Source of the DNA: Xenorhabdus mauleonii
GTDB lineage: Bacteria > Pseudomonadota > Gammaproteobacteria > Enterobacterales > Enterobacteriaceae
Assembly: GCF_900113945.1 (NCBI RefSeq)
Contig: NZ_FORG01000014.1
Span: 1-52,252 of the forward strand
Reading direction: 5' to 3'
Length of the DNA: 52,252 nucleotides
Below are positions 1 to 11,321 of this stretch, in pieces (position 1 is the first letter of the stretch; every line of letters begins with the position of its first letter). Both the position numbers and the translations under genes were made by a program. The notes under the pieces were generated by a model that worked only from the letters and a program-made list of their open reading frames with translations, made no database searches and was not told where the DNA came from.

Positions 1-115
1 CCAGTGAAAAGTTTCTTTTTTGGTCAAAAGATCTGATCACCGAACCCGCTTTTAGTTCCTTTCTTTTTTTATTCTGCTTATCCCGAGCTCAGGTTAATTA
101 GCTAATTTATTTAAC

Positions 116-149
116 AAAAATAGAGGAGATTTTAATCTCCTCTATTTTT
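116..149. terminator. Perfect 16-bp hairpin with U-run, probable bidirectional terminator
   Basis: A 16-bp perfect inverted repeat (116-131 pairs with 134-149) has a 2-base loop and A/T runs on both flanks, so it can terminate transcripts in either direction. It lies beyond the 3' end of sspB, and probably beyond a gene to the left of the window. Bases 1-115 hold no recognisable gene. Confidence 0.75.
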
Positions 150-188
150 AGAAAATGATTGCCATGCCCATCTTTCAGACTACTACTT

Positions 189-350
189 TATACCTTTCGC
201 ATTTCAAGTTCTCATTTTGCGATAGTGCCACTGACCCGGTAAGTTCGCCATCGTTGTCAACGTATGGCTATAAACATACCGTTTATCCAGCGAAGCATAC
301 CTTCACAGGGGCACTAAAATTCAAAATCTCACTCGAAATCCATCGGTATA
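189..350 (-). repeat. ERIC-like intergenic repeat, diverged copy
   Basis: The ends carry the family's TATACC and GGTATA tips. Read on the - strand it starts with a GGATTTCGAG-type left end and finishes with an AACTTGAAA right end, matching the other copies at 9709 and 34423. The middle is diverged. It fills the stretch between the terminator at 116 and the end of sspB, so short open frames here are not taken as genes. Confidence 0.55.
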
Positions 351-409
351 TTGGCCGCAATTTGAAATTTATCGGGAATATAACCTTGTGCCGCTACGCT
401 ACAATACGG

Positions 410-898
410 TCATTTCACAACACGTAAAGTAGGACGGCCTTTTGGTGGTTGAGGTGGCTCATCATCTGGATCTGGCGAGTCATTGTCACGAGAAGCGTTG
501 CTATCGTAGAGTTGTACCAGATTATCCGCCGCCGGTGGCTCCATCTCTTCTGACTCAACACCGGATTCATAGGCAGGTTCTGGCTCAAACATCATTCCAG
601 CACCATTTTCACGGGCATAAACCGCAATGACAGCCTCCATTGGAACATTAACCTGACGAGCAACACCGCCAAAGCGGGCATTGAACCGAACTTCATCGTT
701 AGCCAGTTCTAGATTCCCAACCGCCCTTGGCGAGATATTCAGAATGATTTGCCCATTTTGTGCATACTCCAGCGGGACGTTCACTCCATAAAAGCCAACG
801 TCCACAACAATATGCGGGGTCATGTCATTATCCAACAGCCATTCATAATGTGCCCGCAATAAGTAAGGGCGACGTGGAGACATTTGAGTCATCTCCAT
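410..898 (-). CDS. sspB: ClpXP protease specificity-enhancing factor SspB
   Basis: SspB is the homodimeric cytoplasmic adaptor that tethers ssrA-tagged proteins to ClpXP. The 162-residue product is close to the usual 165. The N-terminal substrate-binding domain (about residues 7-112) carries the conserved PRRPYLLRA start and the NLELANDEVRFNARFGG stretch. An acidic, proline-rich linker follows. The C-terminal tail ends in PTLRVVK, the ClpX-binding (XB) peptide. The start is fixed by alignment of MEMTQMSPRRP with the family N-terminus. It lies 3 bases downstream of sspA and is surely cotranscribed. Family identity is very secure. Confidence 0.97.
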   Translation of the reverse strand: MEMTQMSPRRPYLLRAHYEWLLDNDMTPHIVVDVGFYGVNVPLEYAQNGQIILNISPRAVGNLELANDEVRFNARFGGVARQVNVPMEAVIAVYARENGAGMMFEPEPAYESGVESEEMEPPAADNLVQLYDSNASRDNDSPDPDDEPPQPPKGRPTLRVVK

Positions 899-901
899 AA
901 A

Positions 902-1543
902 TTAACTCCGGGATTGTAAGCGCATTTCACGTTCTGCTTCTGTCAATGAAGCCAAGAATGCGTCACGTTCAAACACACGCTGCATATAGATTTGCAGATC
1001 TTTTGCAGCTGGGCCAGACAATTCTACTCCCAAAACAGGCAAACGCCACAGCAGAGGACACAAATAACAATCCACCAAACTAAATTCTTCACTCATGAAG
1101 AATGGCATTTCTCTGAAAATAGGTGCAATAGCCAGCAATTCTTCGGCAAGTTGCTTCCGTGCGGCATTCGCTTCCTGAGCATTTCCTTCCTGAATTTTGT
1201 ACATCAGGGAATACCAATCTTTTTCAATTCTATGCATCATCAGGCGGCTGGAGCCACGAGCGACAGGATACACAGGCATGAGTGGTGGATGTGGGAAGCG
1301 CTCATCCAGATATTCCATAATGATGCGAGAATCATACAAGGTCAGTTCACGATCAACGAGGGTAGGAACAGATTGGTAAGGATTCAGGTCAATCAAATCC
1401 TGAGGCAAATTACCTGCTTCAACGTGTTCGATCTCAACGCTGACCCCTTTTTCCGCCAGTACAATTCGCACTTGATGGCTAAAAATGTCGGTCGGGCCGG
1501 AAAACAGAGTCATTACCGAACGTTTGTTGGCAGCGACAGCCAT
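902..1543 (-). CDS. sspA: Stringent starvation protein A
   Basis: SspA is a glutathione-S-transferase-fold protein that binds RNA polymerase and acts in stationary phase, acid tolerance and virulence regulation. The 213-residue product has the thioredoxin-like N-terminal domain (MTLFSGPTD, then NPYQSVPTLVDRELTLYDS) and an all-helical C-terminal domain with the conserved PHPPLMPVYPVAR surface loop. I chose the ATG at 1543: it begins MAVAANKRS as in the family and has GGAGG a few bases upstream. The reading frame could extend 4 codons further, without support. sspA is the first gene of the sspAB operon, and its promoter should lie in 1544-1900. Confidence 0.97.
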   Translation of the reverse strand: MAVAANKRSVMTLFSGPTDIFSHQVRIVLAEKGVSVEIEHVEAGNLPQDLIDLNPYQSVPTLVDRELTLYDSRIIMEYLDERFPHPPLMPVYPVARGSSRLMMHRIEKDWYSLMYKIQEGNAQEANAARKQLAEELLAIAPIFREMPFFMSEEFSLVDCYLCPLLWRLPVLGVELSGPAAKDLQIYMQRVFERDAFLASLTEAEREMRLQSRS

Positions 1544-1917
1544 GAAAACCTCCAAGTTTATCTAAAAAAAGAAACGAACAGCCCTTTCTGAACAGCGGCT
1601 ATTCTCGCTCATATTCTCATCCTGTTTCGCACTTATTATCCGAGGCTATCCCTTCTTCATCTTTTCAGTTACGGGTTGGTTCACGGTAACGAAAGGTTGA
1701 TTGAAGATAGATTAACCTCCAGCAAATCAGGCAAACTCATGGATAAGGCAAAAAATTATTACTAGTCTACCAGATTTTGCACATTTTGTGAGGAAGTACA
1801 TTGAGAATTAATGATGAAATGTTGATGTCTAAAGATTTGTCTCTTTAATATGCTATTTAATATGCTTTTTTGGAAGAAAAAGAGGATTTTTTAAGATTGG
1901 ACAACAATGATGGAAAT
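1544..1917. other. Intergenic region upstream of sspA
   Basis: This 374-base AT-rich stretch separates sspA from the rplM-rpsI terminator and must contain the sspA promoter. I see no convincing open frame, RNA gene or repeat. Confidence 0.5.
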
Positions 1918-1947
1918 AAAAAACCCGCCATAAAATGACGGGTTTTT
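1917..1947 (-). terminator. rplM-rpsI operon terminator
   Basis: Read on the - strand, AAACCCGTCA pairs with TGGCGGGTTT around a short loop, followed by a run of T. It lies 35 bases past the rpsI stop codon, the expected place for a rho-independent terminator of this operon. Confidence 0.85.
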
Positions 1948-1981
1948 AACTTTAATCCACTGCCACCATAGTGGCAACAAA

Positions 1982-2377
<396 letters not shown>

Positions 2378-2389
2378 CTATAATCCCGA

Positions 2390-3073
<684 letters not shown>

Positions 3074-3164
3074 TACCCTATGGATTTCGGGTTGCGGCTA
3101 CTGCCAACTGATTATTGCCCACTGATTCACAGCCAACTAAAGCAACAACGAGAAAGCCATAGGC
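3074..3164 (+). repeat. Possible degenerate ERIC-like repeat
   Basis: TACCCTATGGATTTCGGGTTGC resembles the left tip of the ERIC-like copies at 27488 and 34423, and CAGCCAACTAAAGCAACAAC resembles the right arm. The match is weaker than in the other copies. It abuts the zapE stop codon. Confidence 0.4.
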
Positions 3165-3165
3165 A

Positions 3166-4296
3166 TCAAGGTAAATGAGGTAGCTTCAAGTATTCTTCAC
3201 TTTGCATTTCCTGCAATCGTGACAGGCAACGCTGATATTCAAACGTCAGCAATTCTCCCTGATAAGCCTGTTCCATTGGCGCCTCAGCATTGATGATAAG
3301 TTTGACATGCCGCTCATAAAATTCATCAACCAGTGCGATAAACCGCCGAGCCGCACTTTCCTTCGATGCCACCATAATCGGCATGTCATGCAACAAAACC
3401 GTATGATAAAGTTTAGACAACGCAATGTAATCCATCTGGCTGCGGGGATCTTCACACAATGTTTTGAACTGAATTGCCAAAACTCCGTCAACGCTGTTGA
3501 TGACGGGCATGCTACGGTGATTAATCTCCAAGACCGGATTCGCTTCACCTTCCTTGCCGGCCAGACGCAGGAACATGCGGTGCATCTCCTGCCTGTTTTC
3601 GTCCGTCAACGGCGTCAGATAGAGGTGTGCTTGGGTAAGTGTCCGCAAGCGATAATCAATTCCCGCATCGACATTCATAACATCACAATATTTTTTGATT
3701 TGTTCAATCGCAGGCAAAAAGCGCGCACGCTGCAACCCATTTCGATAAAGTTCATCTGGCGGAATGTTGGATGTTGCCACCAACGAAATTCCCCGTGCAA
3801 ACAGGGCCTCCAGCAATGTACCGAGGATCATGGCATCCGTAATATCTGAGACAAAAAACTCATCAAAACAGAGAATGTCGGTCTGGGCCTTGAAACCATC
3901 GGCCACTATTTCCAAGGGATTTTCATATCCTTGCAACTTCATCAGCTCTTCATGCACCCGCAACATAAAACGGTGAAAATGGAGACGCAATTTTCGTTCC
4001 GTGGGCAAGCTTTGGTAAAACATATCCATCAGCCATGTTTTGCCACGCCCAACCCCACCCCACATATAAAGCCCCTGTACAGGCAGGTTCTGTTCAGGAG
4101 ATGGCTGCCGCCCAAACAACTTCCCCAATATCCCTTTCAGACCACTGGATTGCACAGCGTGGCTGGGCCGAGTGTTGATAAGCTCGCGATGGATGATATC
4201 CAGACGTGCAACAGTATTGCGTTGCACCTCATCAGGCTGGTACTGGCCTTCTGACAACGCAGATTGATAGAGAGATGAAGGTGTAATCGGTGACAT
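3166..4296 (-). CDS. zapE: Cell division protein ZapE, AFG1-like ATPase
   Basis: ZapE is a P-loop ATPase that associates with the Z ring and helps division under stress. The 376-residue product has the Walker A motif GVGRGKTW near residue 80, the Walker B-like LCFDEFFVSDI, the sensor region VATSNIPPDELYRNGLQRARFLPAI, and the conserved end CLSRLQEMQSEEYL. The chosen start at 4296 (MSPITPSS) matches the family N-terminus. A 15-codon upstream extension is less likely. It is divergent from zapG and next to rplM, as in E. coli. Confidence 0.95.
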   Translation of the reverse strand: MSPITPSSLYQSALSEGQYQPDEVQRNTVARLDIIHRELINTRPSHAVQSSGLKGILGKLFGRQPSPEQNLPVQGLYMWGGVGRGKTWLMDMFYQSLPTERKLRLHFHRFMLRVHEELMKLQGYENPLEIVADGFKAQTDILCFDEFFVSDITDAMILGTLLEALFARGISLVATSNIPPDELYRNGLQRARFLPAIEQIKKYCDVMNVDAGIDYRLRTLTQAHLYLTPLTDENRQEMHRMFLRLAGKEGEANPVLEINHRSMPVINSVDGVLAIQFKTLCEDPRSQMDYIALSKLYHTVLLHDMPIMVASKESAARRFIALVDEFYERHVKLIINAEAPMEQAYQGELLTFEYQRCLSRLQEMQSEEYLKLPHLP

Positions 4297-4529
4297 GAAA
4301 GTGATAATCCTTAAAAATTTTATTCTCAGCTTGTATGACATGTTACTGATAAGAATTGTGCCAATTCATAAAATATTTCGCTGCATACTCTGACAAACTT
4401 GTATAAAATTAACACATTAGACAGTACATTATTTAATGAAATAATAATCAATATTCCACTCTAACTAAATTAGCGGTTATAGTGGTAGTAATGATATTGC
4501 AGAACAATGATGTGACTAAAGGAGTTGCT

Positions 4530-4931
4530 ATGACTTGGGAATATGCACTGATCGGATTAATCATTGGTTTTATTGTCGGCGCGCTGGCTGTTCGCTTCGG
4601 TAGTTCAAAGCTGCGCCAACAAAATGCACAGCAGGCGGAATTGGATAAAAACCGAGCTGAGTTGGAAGAATATCGCAAAGAGCTGGTCAACCATTTCGCT
4701 CGCAGTGCTGAACTGCTGGACAATATGGCGCGCGATTATCGCCAGCTATATCAGCACATGGCAAAAAGTTCCAACGAGCTGATGCCTGACATGCCAGTAC
4801 AGGATAATCCTTTCAATTACCGCCTGAACGAACCAGAAGCCGAACCAAGCAAAATAACCACGAATGAGCCTCCACGGGATTATTCTGAAGGTGCATCCGG
4901 CCTGTTCCGCCCTATTCAAGACAAGAAATAA
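4530..4931 (+). CDS. zapG: Z-ring associated protein ZapG (YhcB, DUF1043)
   Basis: ZapG (YhcB) is a small inner-membrane protein linked to division and envelope biogenesis. The 133-residue product opens with MTWEYALIGLIIGFIVGALAV, a single N-terminal membrane helix. A charged coiled-coil follows (about residues 25-85, with the conserved HFARSAELLDNMARDYRQLYQHMA) and then a disordered tail with the conserved PRDYSEGASGL. The start at 4530 is decided by AAAGGAG six bases upstream and by the family N-terminus. It is divergent from zapE. Confidence 0.95.
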   Translation: MTWEYALIGLIIGFIVGALAVRFGSSKLRQQNAQQAELDKNRAELEEYRKELVNHFARSAELLDNMARDYRQLYQHMAKSSNELMPDMPVQDNPFNYRLNEPEAEPSKITTNEPPRDYSEGASGLFRPIQDKK

Positions 4932-4938
4932 TCATTGC

Positions 4939-4995
4939 TTTAGCCGTGGTAGTTATGATGGTAGTTATGGAGTAACCACAATTACCACGGCTAAA
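4939..4995. other. 13-bp stem-loop downstream of zapG
   Basis: TTTAGCCGTGGTA (4939-4951) is perfectly complementary to 4983-4995, with a 31-base loop. It lies 7 bases after the zapG stop. There is no T-run after the stem, so it is not a clear intrinsic terminator. It may be an mRNA 3'-end stabiliser. Confidence 0.5.
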
Positions 4996-5209
4996 CAACA
5001 GTGAATTCACGTAAATGCCTGTAAAGAAATACTGTAAAACTACATTATTAATGAACTTTGCTGAATAATCGGTAGTCATAACAGCATCGAAACAATTATG
5101 CTTAGAATCTATCCCATTGAGCGTAATTTCCGGGCAACGAATCCCCGTCTGGATAGGCTTCCCAAGCATAATTTCCTTTTCTGACTTAGGTATTAAGAGA
5201 ACGTATTCA

Positions 5210-6592
5210 ATGAAAAGAAAAAACACATTGCTCAGCGCACTCGCAATTAGTATTGGACTATCTTTAGCTTCAGTTCCGATGGTAAGCAATGCAGCCTTAC
5301 CCGCCGCAATGGCCTCTCAAGAATTACCCAGTCTCGCACCCATGCTGGAAAAAGTGCTTCCTTCTGTTGTCACTGTGCATGTTTCAGGCACGACAGAAGT
5401 ACAAAATCAGCAACTTCAATTACCAGAAGACTTTCAATTCTTTTTCGGGCCTGGTTTTCCTTCACCAGAACAGAGAAGCCGTCCATTCAAGGGATTAGGC
5501 TCTGGCGTTATTATCAACGCAGATAAAGGCTATGTGTTAACCAATAATCATGTCATTGATAATGCCAATAAAATACGCGTTCAATTAAACGATGGCCGTG
5601 AATATTCTGCCAAGCTCATCGGGCGGGATCCGCAAACTGACATTGCCCTTTTGGAATTGAAAGATGCCAAAAATCTGACAGCCATCAAATTTGCCGACTC
5701 AGACCAATTGCGTGTTGGGGATTACGCTGTTGCAATCGGAAACCCATTCGGGTTAGGGCAAACCGTCACTTCAGGGATCATCTCAGCTTTGGGTCGCAGT
5801 GGCCTGAATTTGGAAGGGCTGGAAAACTTCATCCAAACTGATGCTTCCATTAACCGTGGTAACTCTGGCGGCGCATTAATTAACCTGAAAGGTGAATTGA
5901 TTGGCATTAATACCGCAATTATCGCGCCGGGTGGCGGCAATGTCGGTATCGGTTTTGCGATTCCGAGCAATATGGCCAAGAACCTTTCTTCGCAGCTTAT
6001 TGCCACAGGGGAAGTCAGACGCGGCTTACTCGGCATCAAAGGCGCTGAGATGACTGCCGATATCGCTAATGCCCTCGGCATTGATGCACAGCAAGGCGCA
6101 TTCGTCAGCGAAGTCGTTCCGAAATCAGCCGCAGCGAAAGCAGGCATTAAACCAGGCGATGTCTTGGTGTCCTTTGATGGTAAGAAAATCGGCAGCTTTG
6201 CTGAATTGCGGGCGAAGGTTGGTACCACCTCTCCGGGCAAAGAGATCAAAATCGGTCTGCTGCGTAAAGGAAAACCTATCAATGTCAGCGTTACGCTGGA
6301 CAACAATGATGAACAAGCCACCAAGGCAGAGAAACTGAGCACCGCGTTGTTAGGGGCGACCCTGAGCAATGCAACAGTGAAAGAAACCCAAGGCATTAAA
6401 GTGGAAACCATTGCTCAGAATTCACCAGCCGATCGATCCGGCTTGCAGAAAAATGACTTAATTGTCGGAGCCAATAATACGCGCGTTAGAAATATCAATG
6501 AGCTGCGTAAGGTTATTGATAATAAACCGTCTGTGGTCGCACTGAATATCATACGTGGTGACACTAACGTTTATCTATTGCTGAGAAATTAA
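5210..6592 (+). CDS. degQ: Periplasmic serine endoprotease DegQ (HtrA family)
   Basis: DegQ is a periplasmic HtrA protease/chaperone that degrades misfolded envelope proteins. The 460-residue product has a signal peptide ending near SNAA (residue 29). The trypsin-like domain has the catalytic triad His114 (TNNHVID), Asp144 (DPQTDIALL) and Ser219 (GNSGGAL). Two PDZ domains cover about residues 265-355 and 375-460. The start at 5210 gives a clean signal peptide; the frame extends upstream without a signal-like sequence. DegP and DegQ are close paralogues. The position directly before degS argues for DegQ. Confidence 0.93.
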   Translation: MKRKNTLLSALAISIGLSLASVPMVSNAALPAAMASQELPSLAPMLEKVLPSVVTVHVSGTTEVQNQQLQLPEDFQFFFGPGFPSPEQRSRPFKGLGSGVIINADKGYVLTNNHVIDNANKIRVQLNDGREYSAKLIGRDPQTDIALLELKDAKNLTAIKFADSDQLRVGDYAVAIGNPFGLGQTVTSGIISALGRSGLNLEGLENFIQTDASINRGNSGGALINLKGELIGINTAIIAPGGGNVGIGFAIPSNMAKNLSSQLIATGEVRRGLLGIKGAEMTADIANALGIDAQQGAFVSEVVPKSAAAKAGIKPGDVLVSFDGKKIGSFAELRAKVGTTSPGKEIKIGLLRKGKPINVSVTLDNNDEQATKAEKLSTALLGATLSNATVKETQGIKVETIAQNSPADRSGLQKNDLIVGANNTRVRNINELRKVIDNKPSVVALNIIRGDTNVYLLLRN

Positions 6593-6635
6593 GCTGTTTG
6601 ATACTGGGAATGTGATCTAATATTGATCAAGCCCA

Positions 6636-6765
6636 GAAATTTCAAGTTGTCAGCGCAATGGCAAGGACGCTAAACCCAGAAGCATCGAGAAGGTGAAATT
6701 GATCGCCATACCGATGCGAAGGGGCAGCAAACACAGCCAACCAAGCAGTAACTTGAAAGAAAAAA
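6636..6765 (+). repeat. ERIC-like repeat between degQ and degS
   Basis: The left arm AAATTTCAAGTTGTCAGCGC and the right arm CAGCCAACCAAGCAGTAACTTGAAAG match the arms of the other ERIC-like copies. The middle is diverged. The element sits between the degQ stop and the degS start. Confidence 0.65.
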
Positions 6766-6846
6766 GAAAACAGGCACAGTAAGCTGCTGTGTCTGTTCGT
6801 TTTAGTGCTATTCTTCTCTTTCATTCATTTACTACTGACTATTACC

Positions 6847-7905
6847 ATGCTGATCAAGTTATTACGCTCTATATTGATAGGCCTATTGGTTGCTGCCATT
6901 TTGGTGGTCGCTATCCCCTCCCTGCGTCCCAATGCCTTAAAAAATATTCTGAGTGATAACAACAACGACAAAATTTATAGCTTCAGCCAAGGTGTTCGGC
7001 GGGCGGCGCCTGCAGTTGTTAATATCTACAGTAGCAGCATGGGAAGTTTTTCCCATGAAAGCCGCGAGCTTCATCCTCTCGGCTCCGGCGTTATTATGAG
7101 CGAGCAGGGCTACATTCTTACTAATAAACACGTCATCAATAAAGTCGGTTCTATTATTGTCGCGCTGCAAGACGGGCGTTTTTATGAAGCGCTATTGGTA
7201 GGCTCAGATGGCCCAACGGATTTAGCTGTCTTAAAAATTAATGCCACAAACCTTCCCGTCATTCCAATAAACCCGAATCGCGTCGCTCATGTAGGGGATG
7301 TCGTACTGGCCATCGGCAATCCCTACAATTTAGGGCAGACCATCACACAAGGCATTATCAGTGCAACCGGTCGCGTTGGGCTCAGTCCGACTCGCCGCCA
7401 AAATTTTCTGCAAACAGATGCGTCAATTAATCAGGGCAACTCCGGCGGAGCTTTAGTCAATACATTGGGAGAGTTAGTCGGCATTAATACACTGACCTTC
7501 GATAAATCAGAATTTGGTGTCACACCAGAAGGGTTGGGATTTGCCATTCCGACTAAACTGGCAGTAACCATCATGAAAAAATTGATCCGTGACGGACGGG
7601 TGATCAGGGGATATATAGGCATCGTAGCCATAGAATTACCCCACATTCGTTCATCCGGCAGTAATATCAATCAAATTCAAGGGATCCGCGTTTTCTTGGT
7701 TGAACCAGAAGGGCCTGCTGCCAAAGCGGGAATCAAAGTCGGTGATATCATAACTAGTGTTAATCATCAGCCGGCGGTTTCTCCTGCCGAAATGATGGAC
7801 CAAGTGGCCGAAATTCGCCCCGGCAGTGTTGTGCCTGTCACCGTATTGCGTGATGGCATCTCACACACACTCAATGTCACCATTAATGAGTTTGATGGTT
7901 ATTAA
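6847..7905 (+). CDS. degS: Outer-membrane-stress sensor protease DegS
   Basis: DegS is the inner-membrane-anchored protease that cleaves RseA when its PDZ domain binds misfolded porin C-termini, starting the sigma-E response. The 352-residue product has an uncleaved N-terminal membrane anchor (about residues 4-24). The triad is His95 (TNKHVIN), Asp125 (GPTDLAVL) and Ser199 (GNSGGAL). One PDZ domain occupies about 255-345. The single PDZ and the anchor distinguish it from DegQ. The start at 6847 matches the family N-terminus. It follows degQ, as in other Enterobacterales. Confidence 0.95.
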   Translation: MLIKLLRSILIGLLVAAILVVAIPSLRPNALKNILSDNNNDKIYSFSQGVRRAAPAVVNIYSSSMGSFSHESRELHPLGSGVIMSEQGYILTNKHVINKVGSIIVALQDGRFYEALLVGSDGPTDLAVLKINATNLPVIPINPNRVAHVGDVVLAIGNPYNLGQTITQGIISATGRVGLSPTRRQNFLQTDASINQGNSGGALVNTLGELVGINTLTFDKSEFGVTPEGLGFAIPTKLAVTIMKKLIRDGRVIRGYIGIVAIELPHIRSSGSNINQIQGIRVFLVEPEGPAAKAGIKVGDIITSVNHQPAVSPAEMMDQVAEIRPGSVVPVTVLRDGISHTLNVTINEFDGY

Positions 7906-7974
7906 TGTCCCCTGCCCACATTGGGCAAAGGACATTGCATCAAGATTGCGTCACAATCTTCACAAATAGAAAAG

Positions 7975-8006
7975 GGAAAACGGGAAAAATAGAACCGTTT
8001 TCCCGT
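7975..8006 (-). terminator. murA terminator
   Basis: ACGGGAAAA (7980-7988) pairs with 7998-8006. On the - strand this is a GC-containing stem followed by T-rich sequence, 5 bases past the murA stop. A second small hairpin (7942-7960) lies nearby. Confidence 0.65.
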
Positions 8007-8011
8007 GTTAC

Positions 8012-9274
<1,263 letters not shown>

Positions 9275-9331
9275 CTATCATGATTCTCTTATTTAATTCA
9301 AAGTGTGCTGTTCGCGGCGAAGCAAACAGCC

Positions 9332-9586
9332 TCAAAATCCCTGAAGCTTGCGGTCACGCTGCCATTGTTCTGGTGTATAAGCCTTGATTGACAAAGCATG
9401 AATGCGGTTATCAGCAATATATTCCATCAAAGGGGCATACACAGTCTGCTGTTGCTTGACCCGGCTCAACCCATCAAAAAGGGAACCCACTGCAATAACC
9501 TGAAAATGACTGCCATCACCGCTAACGATAGCTTCATCAAGCGCCAAGTTTTCCATCAGCACTTTTTTAATTTCTTCAGTATCCAT
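9332..9586 (-). CDS. ibaG: BolA-family acid-stress protein IbaG
   Basis: IbaG (YrbA) is a small BolA-like protein that binds Fe-S clusters with monothiol glutaredoxin and contributes to acid tolerance. The 84-residue product shows the BolA fold features: the [25 protein letters not shown] segment with the conserved cluster-ligand His, and the ending [13 protein letters not shown]. It precedes murA, as in E. coli. Here an intrinsic terminator and an ERIC element separate it from mlaB. Confidence 0.94.
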   Translation of the reverse strand: MDTEEIKKVLMENLALDEAIVSGDGSHFQVIAVGSLFDGLSRVKQQQTVYAPLMEYIADNRIHALSIKAYTPEQWQRDRKLQGF

Positions 9587-9662
9587 AAATTGCTCACACT
9601 CGTCGTTAGAAAATAATAGTAGACGCCTATCCTAATGGAATCCAGTCGACTCTTAAACCAAG

Positions 9663-9697
9663 AAAAACGCCCTTGTAAGGGATGGCTTACAAGGGCG
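9663..9697 (-). terminator. Strong terminator of the mlaFEDCB operon
   Basis: CGCCCTTGTAAG (9668-9679) is perfectly complementary to 9686-9697, with a 6-base loop. On the - strand it is followed by TTTTT. It ends the mla transcript and separates it from ibaG-murA. Confidence 0.9.
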
Positions 9698-9708
9698 CGG
9701 GTTACCAG

Positions 9709-9794
9709 TATATCCTTCGTCTTTCAAGTTGCCTCGTTGTTGGTTACGTTCATTCCCTTTCCGCCGCGATGCAATCTGAAATCCATTGGATATA
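9709..9794 (-). repeat. ERIC-like repeat inside the mla operon 3' UTR
   Basis: Bounded by TATATCC and GGATATA. On the - strand it reads a left arm CCAATGGATTTCAGATTGCA and a right arm CAACTTGAAAGACGAAGG. It lies between the mlaB stop and the operon terminator, so it is transcribed as part of the mla mRNA. It is a shortened copy of about 86 bp. Confidence 0.8.
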
Positions 9795-9801
9795 AGGGGG
9801 A

Positions 9802-10140
9802 TTATGTGTTGGACTGGCTATTGTCAAAAAGACTTTGCACCCCATACAACGCCATCAATGTGTTAAGGCGCTCCCCTACGTTTGAGAATGCCAACGTCTT
9901 GCCAGTTTGCTGAAATTCCCCTTTTAGGCGAACCAACAAAGCCAATCCTGCGGAATCCACATGATTGAGCTGGGAAACATCAATATTCACGATACCTTCC
10001 AGTACGCTGCTTTTTTGTTGCCAAAGAGGCAGCAAACTGTCGCGATCCAATGTACCTTGCAAGAACAGGGTATTGCCGGTTTTTTCCCAACTGGCTATTT
10101 CTTTATCCGGCACGTTGCTGCCAGAACTGTTTTTTTCCAT
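9802..10140 (-). CDS. mlaB: STAS-domain protein MlaB of the Mla phospholipid transporter
   Basis: MlaB is the cytoplasmic STAS subunit that binds MlaF and stabilises the MlaFEDB ABC transporter. The 112-residue product carries the STAS pattern: TLFLQGTLDRDSLLPLW, then the IDVSQLNHVDSAGLALLVRL helix start with the conserved Ser. It is about 15 residues longer than E. coli MlaB, mostly at the N-terminus. It overlaps the mlaC end closely (stop and start within 4 bases), so translational coupling is likely. Confidence 0.9.
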   Translation of the reverse strand: MEKNSSGSNVPDKEIASWEKTGNTLFLQGTLDRDSLLPLWQQKSSVLEGIVNIDVSQLNHVDSAGLALLVRLKGEFQQTGKTLAFSNVGERLNTLMALYGVQSLFDNSQSNT

Positions 10141-10141
10141 A

Positions 10142-10771
10142 TCACTTTTTCTTTTCTAAAGTGATCGGCGCTTTCGCACTGATAAGCAATTGTTCAGTCA
10201 GGCCATCAATACCTTTCTGACGCAGGATATCCGCCCATTCGTTTTGCTTGGTCGTGATCATACTCACGCCTTCTGCAATCATGTCGTAAGCCTGCCAGTT
10301 ACCCGTTTTGGTATTTTTGCGCCATTGGAAATCCAGACGAACTGGTGGCTGTCCATTGGGATCAGTAATGGTGACGCGAATAGCAAGCATGGTTTTATCG
10401 CCCAATGGCTGCTCTGGCTCAATTTGGTAGTTTTGGCCATGATACATCGCCAAAGCCTGACCATATGCCTGCTCCAGATAGGTTTCAAATGCCTTGAAAT
10501 AAATGTCACGCTGCGCTGGTGTCGCATCTTTGTAATAAGGCCCCAGAACCAGTGCTCCGGCATACTTTATTTGCACATATGGCAGCAGCTCTTCACGTAC
10601 AATCTTACGCAGAACATCTGGGTTTGCCTGTATCTGAGGCTGCTCATTCTTCAAGCGGGTAAACGTTTTTTCCGCCGCATCTTTCATCAAAGCGTAAGGA
10701 TTGGTTTGATCTGCTGCGCTGGCCAATGGTGCAACCACCAGCAACGCAATCATGAGTAATCGTTTAAACAT
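10142..10771 (-). CDS. mlaC: Periplasmic phospholipid-binding protein MlaC
   Basis: MlaC shuttles phospholipids across the periplasm between the outer-membrane MlaA complex and inner-membrane MlaFEDB. The 209-residue product begins with a signal peptide ([20 protein letters not shown], cleavage after about residue 19). It continues as a Ttg2D-type lipid-binding domain with the conserved [13 protein letters not shown] and [13 protein letters not shown] segments. It is the fourth gene of the mlaFEDCB operon. Confidence 0.95.
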   Translation of the reverse strand: MFKRLLMIALLVVAPLASAADQTNPYALMKDAAEKTFTRLKNEQPQIQANPDVLRKIVREELLPYVQIKYAGALVLGPYYKDATPAQRDIYFKAFETYLEQAYGQALAMYHGQNYQIEPEQPLGDKTMLAIRVTITDPNGQPPVRLDFQWRKNTKTGNWQAYDMIAEGVSMITTKQNEWADILRQKGIDGLTEQLLISAKAPITLEKKK

Positions 10772-10804
10772 GGGTGTTTTTCCTTCTAAATAATAGGTTG
10801 CCGG

Positions 10805-11317
10805 TTAGTGTGCCTGCCCAGGCGCAGAAGCAGATTTATCTTCCTTTCCGCCGCCGCTCTTGTACAAGAACTGACCAATCAAATCTTCAAGTACCATAGC
10901 AGAATGTGTGGTTTCAATGCGATCGCCATCCTTCAGCATGAACGTTCCCAAATCTTCGTCGGTAAATCCAATATTCAATGCGAGATATTGTTCACCCAAC
11001 AGCCCCGACGTCCGGATAGAAAGCGAGCTGGTATTTGGAATATTGTCGTATTGCGTAAAAATATCCAGTTCAACTTGCGGTGCGTAATTTTTATGATCCA
11101 GCCAAATTTTTCCCACACGGCCAATGACGACTCCGCCAACTTTCACTGGGGAGCGCACTTTCAAGCTACCGATATTACTAAAGGAGGCATAAACACGATA
11201 AGTTGGCTGACTACCGAAAGATCGGATATCCGCGACTTTCAGACATAAAAAAATGATTGCTGCCAACGCAATCAAGACAAAAGCCCCAACCCAAATTTCA
11301 TTTTTCTTGCTTTGCAT
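10805..11317 (-). CDS. mlaD: MlaD, MCE-domain subunit of the Mla transporter
   Basis: MlaD forms a hexameric periplasmic MCE ring anchored to the inner membrane that channels phospholipids between MlaC and MlaFE. The product is 170 residues from my start (MQSKKNEIW), with one N-terminal membrane helix (about 10-28) and one MCE domain (about 38-118; VRSPVKVGGVVIGRV and SSLSIRTSGLLGEQYLALN). The C-terminus carries the AMVLEDLIGQFLY helix. The frame could begin five codons upstream at a TTG that overlaps mlaE, but the internal ATG matches the family. Confidence 0.95.
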   Translation of the reverse strand: MQSKKNEIWVGAFVLIALAAIIFLCLKVADIRSFGSQPTYRVYASFSNIGSLKVRSPVKVGGVVIGRVGKIWLDHKNYAPQVELDIFTQYDNIPNTSSLSIRTSGLLGEQYLALNIGFTDEDLGTFMLKDGDRIETTHSAMVLEDLIGQFLYKSGGGKEDKSASAPGQAH

Positions 11318-11321
11318 CGAC

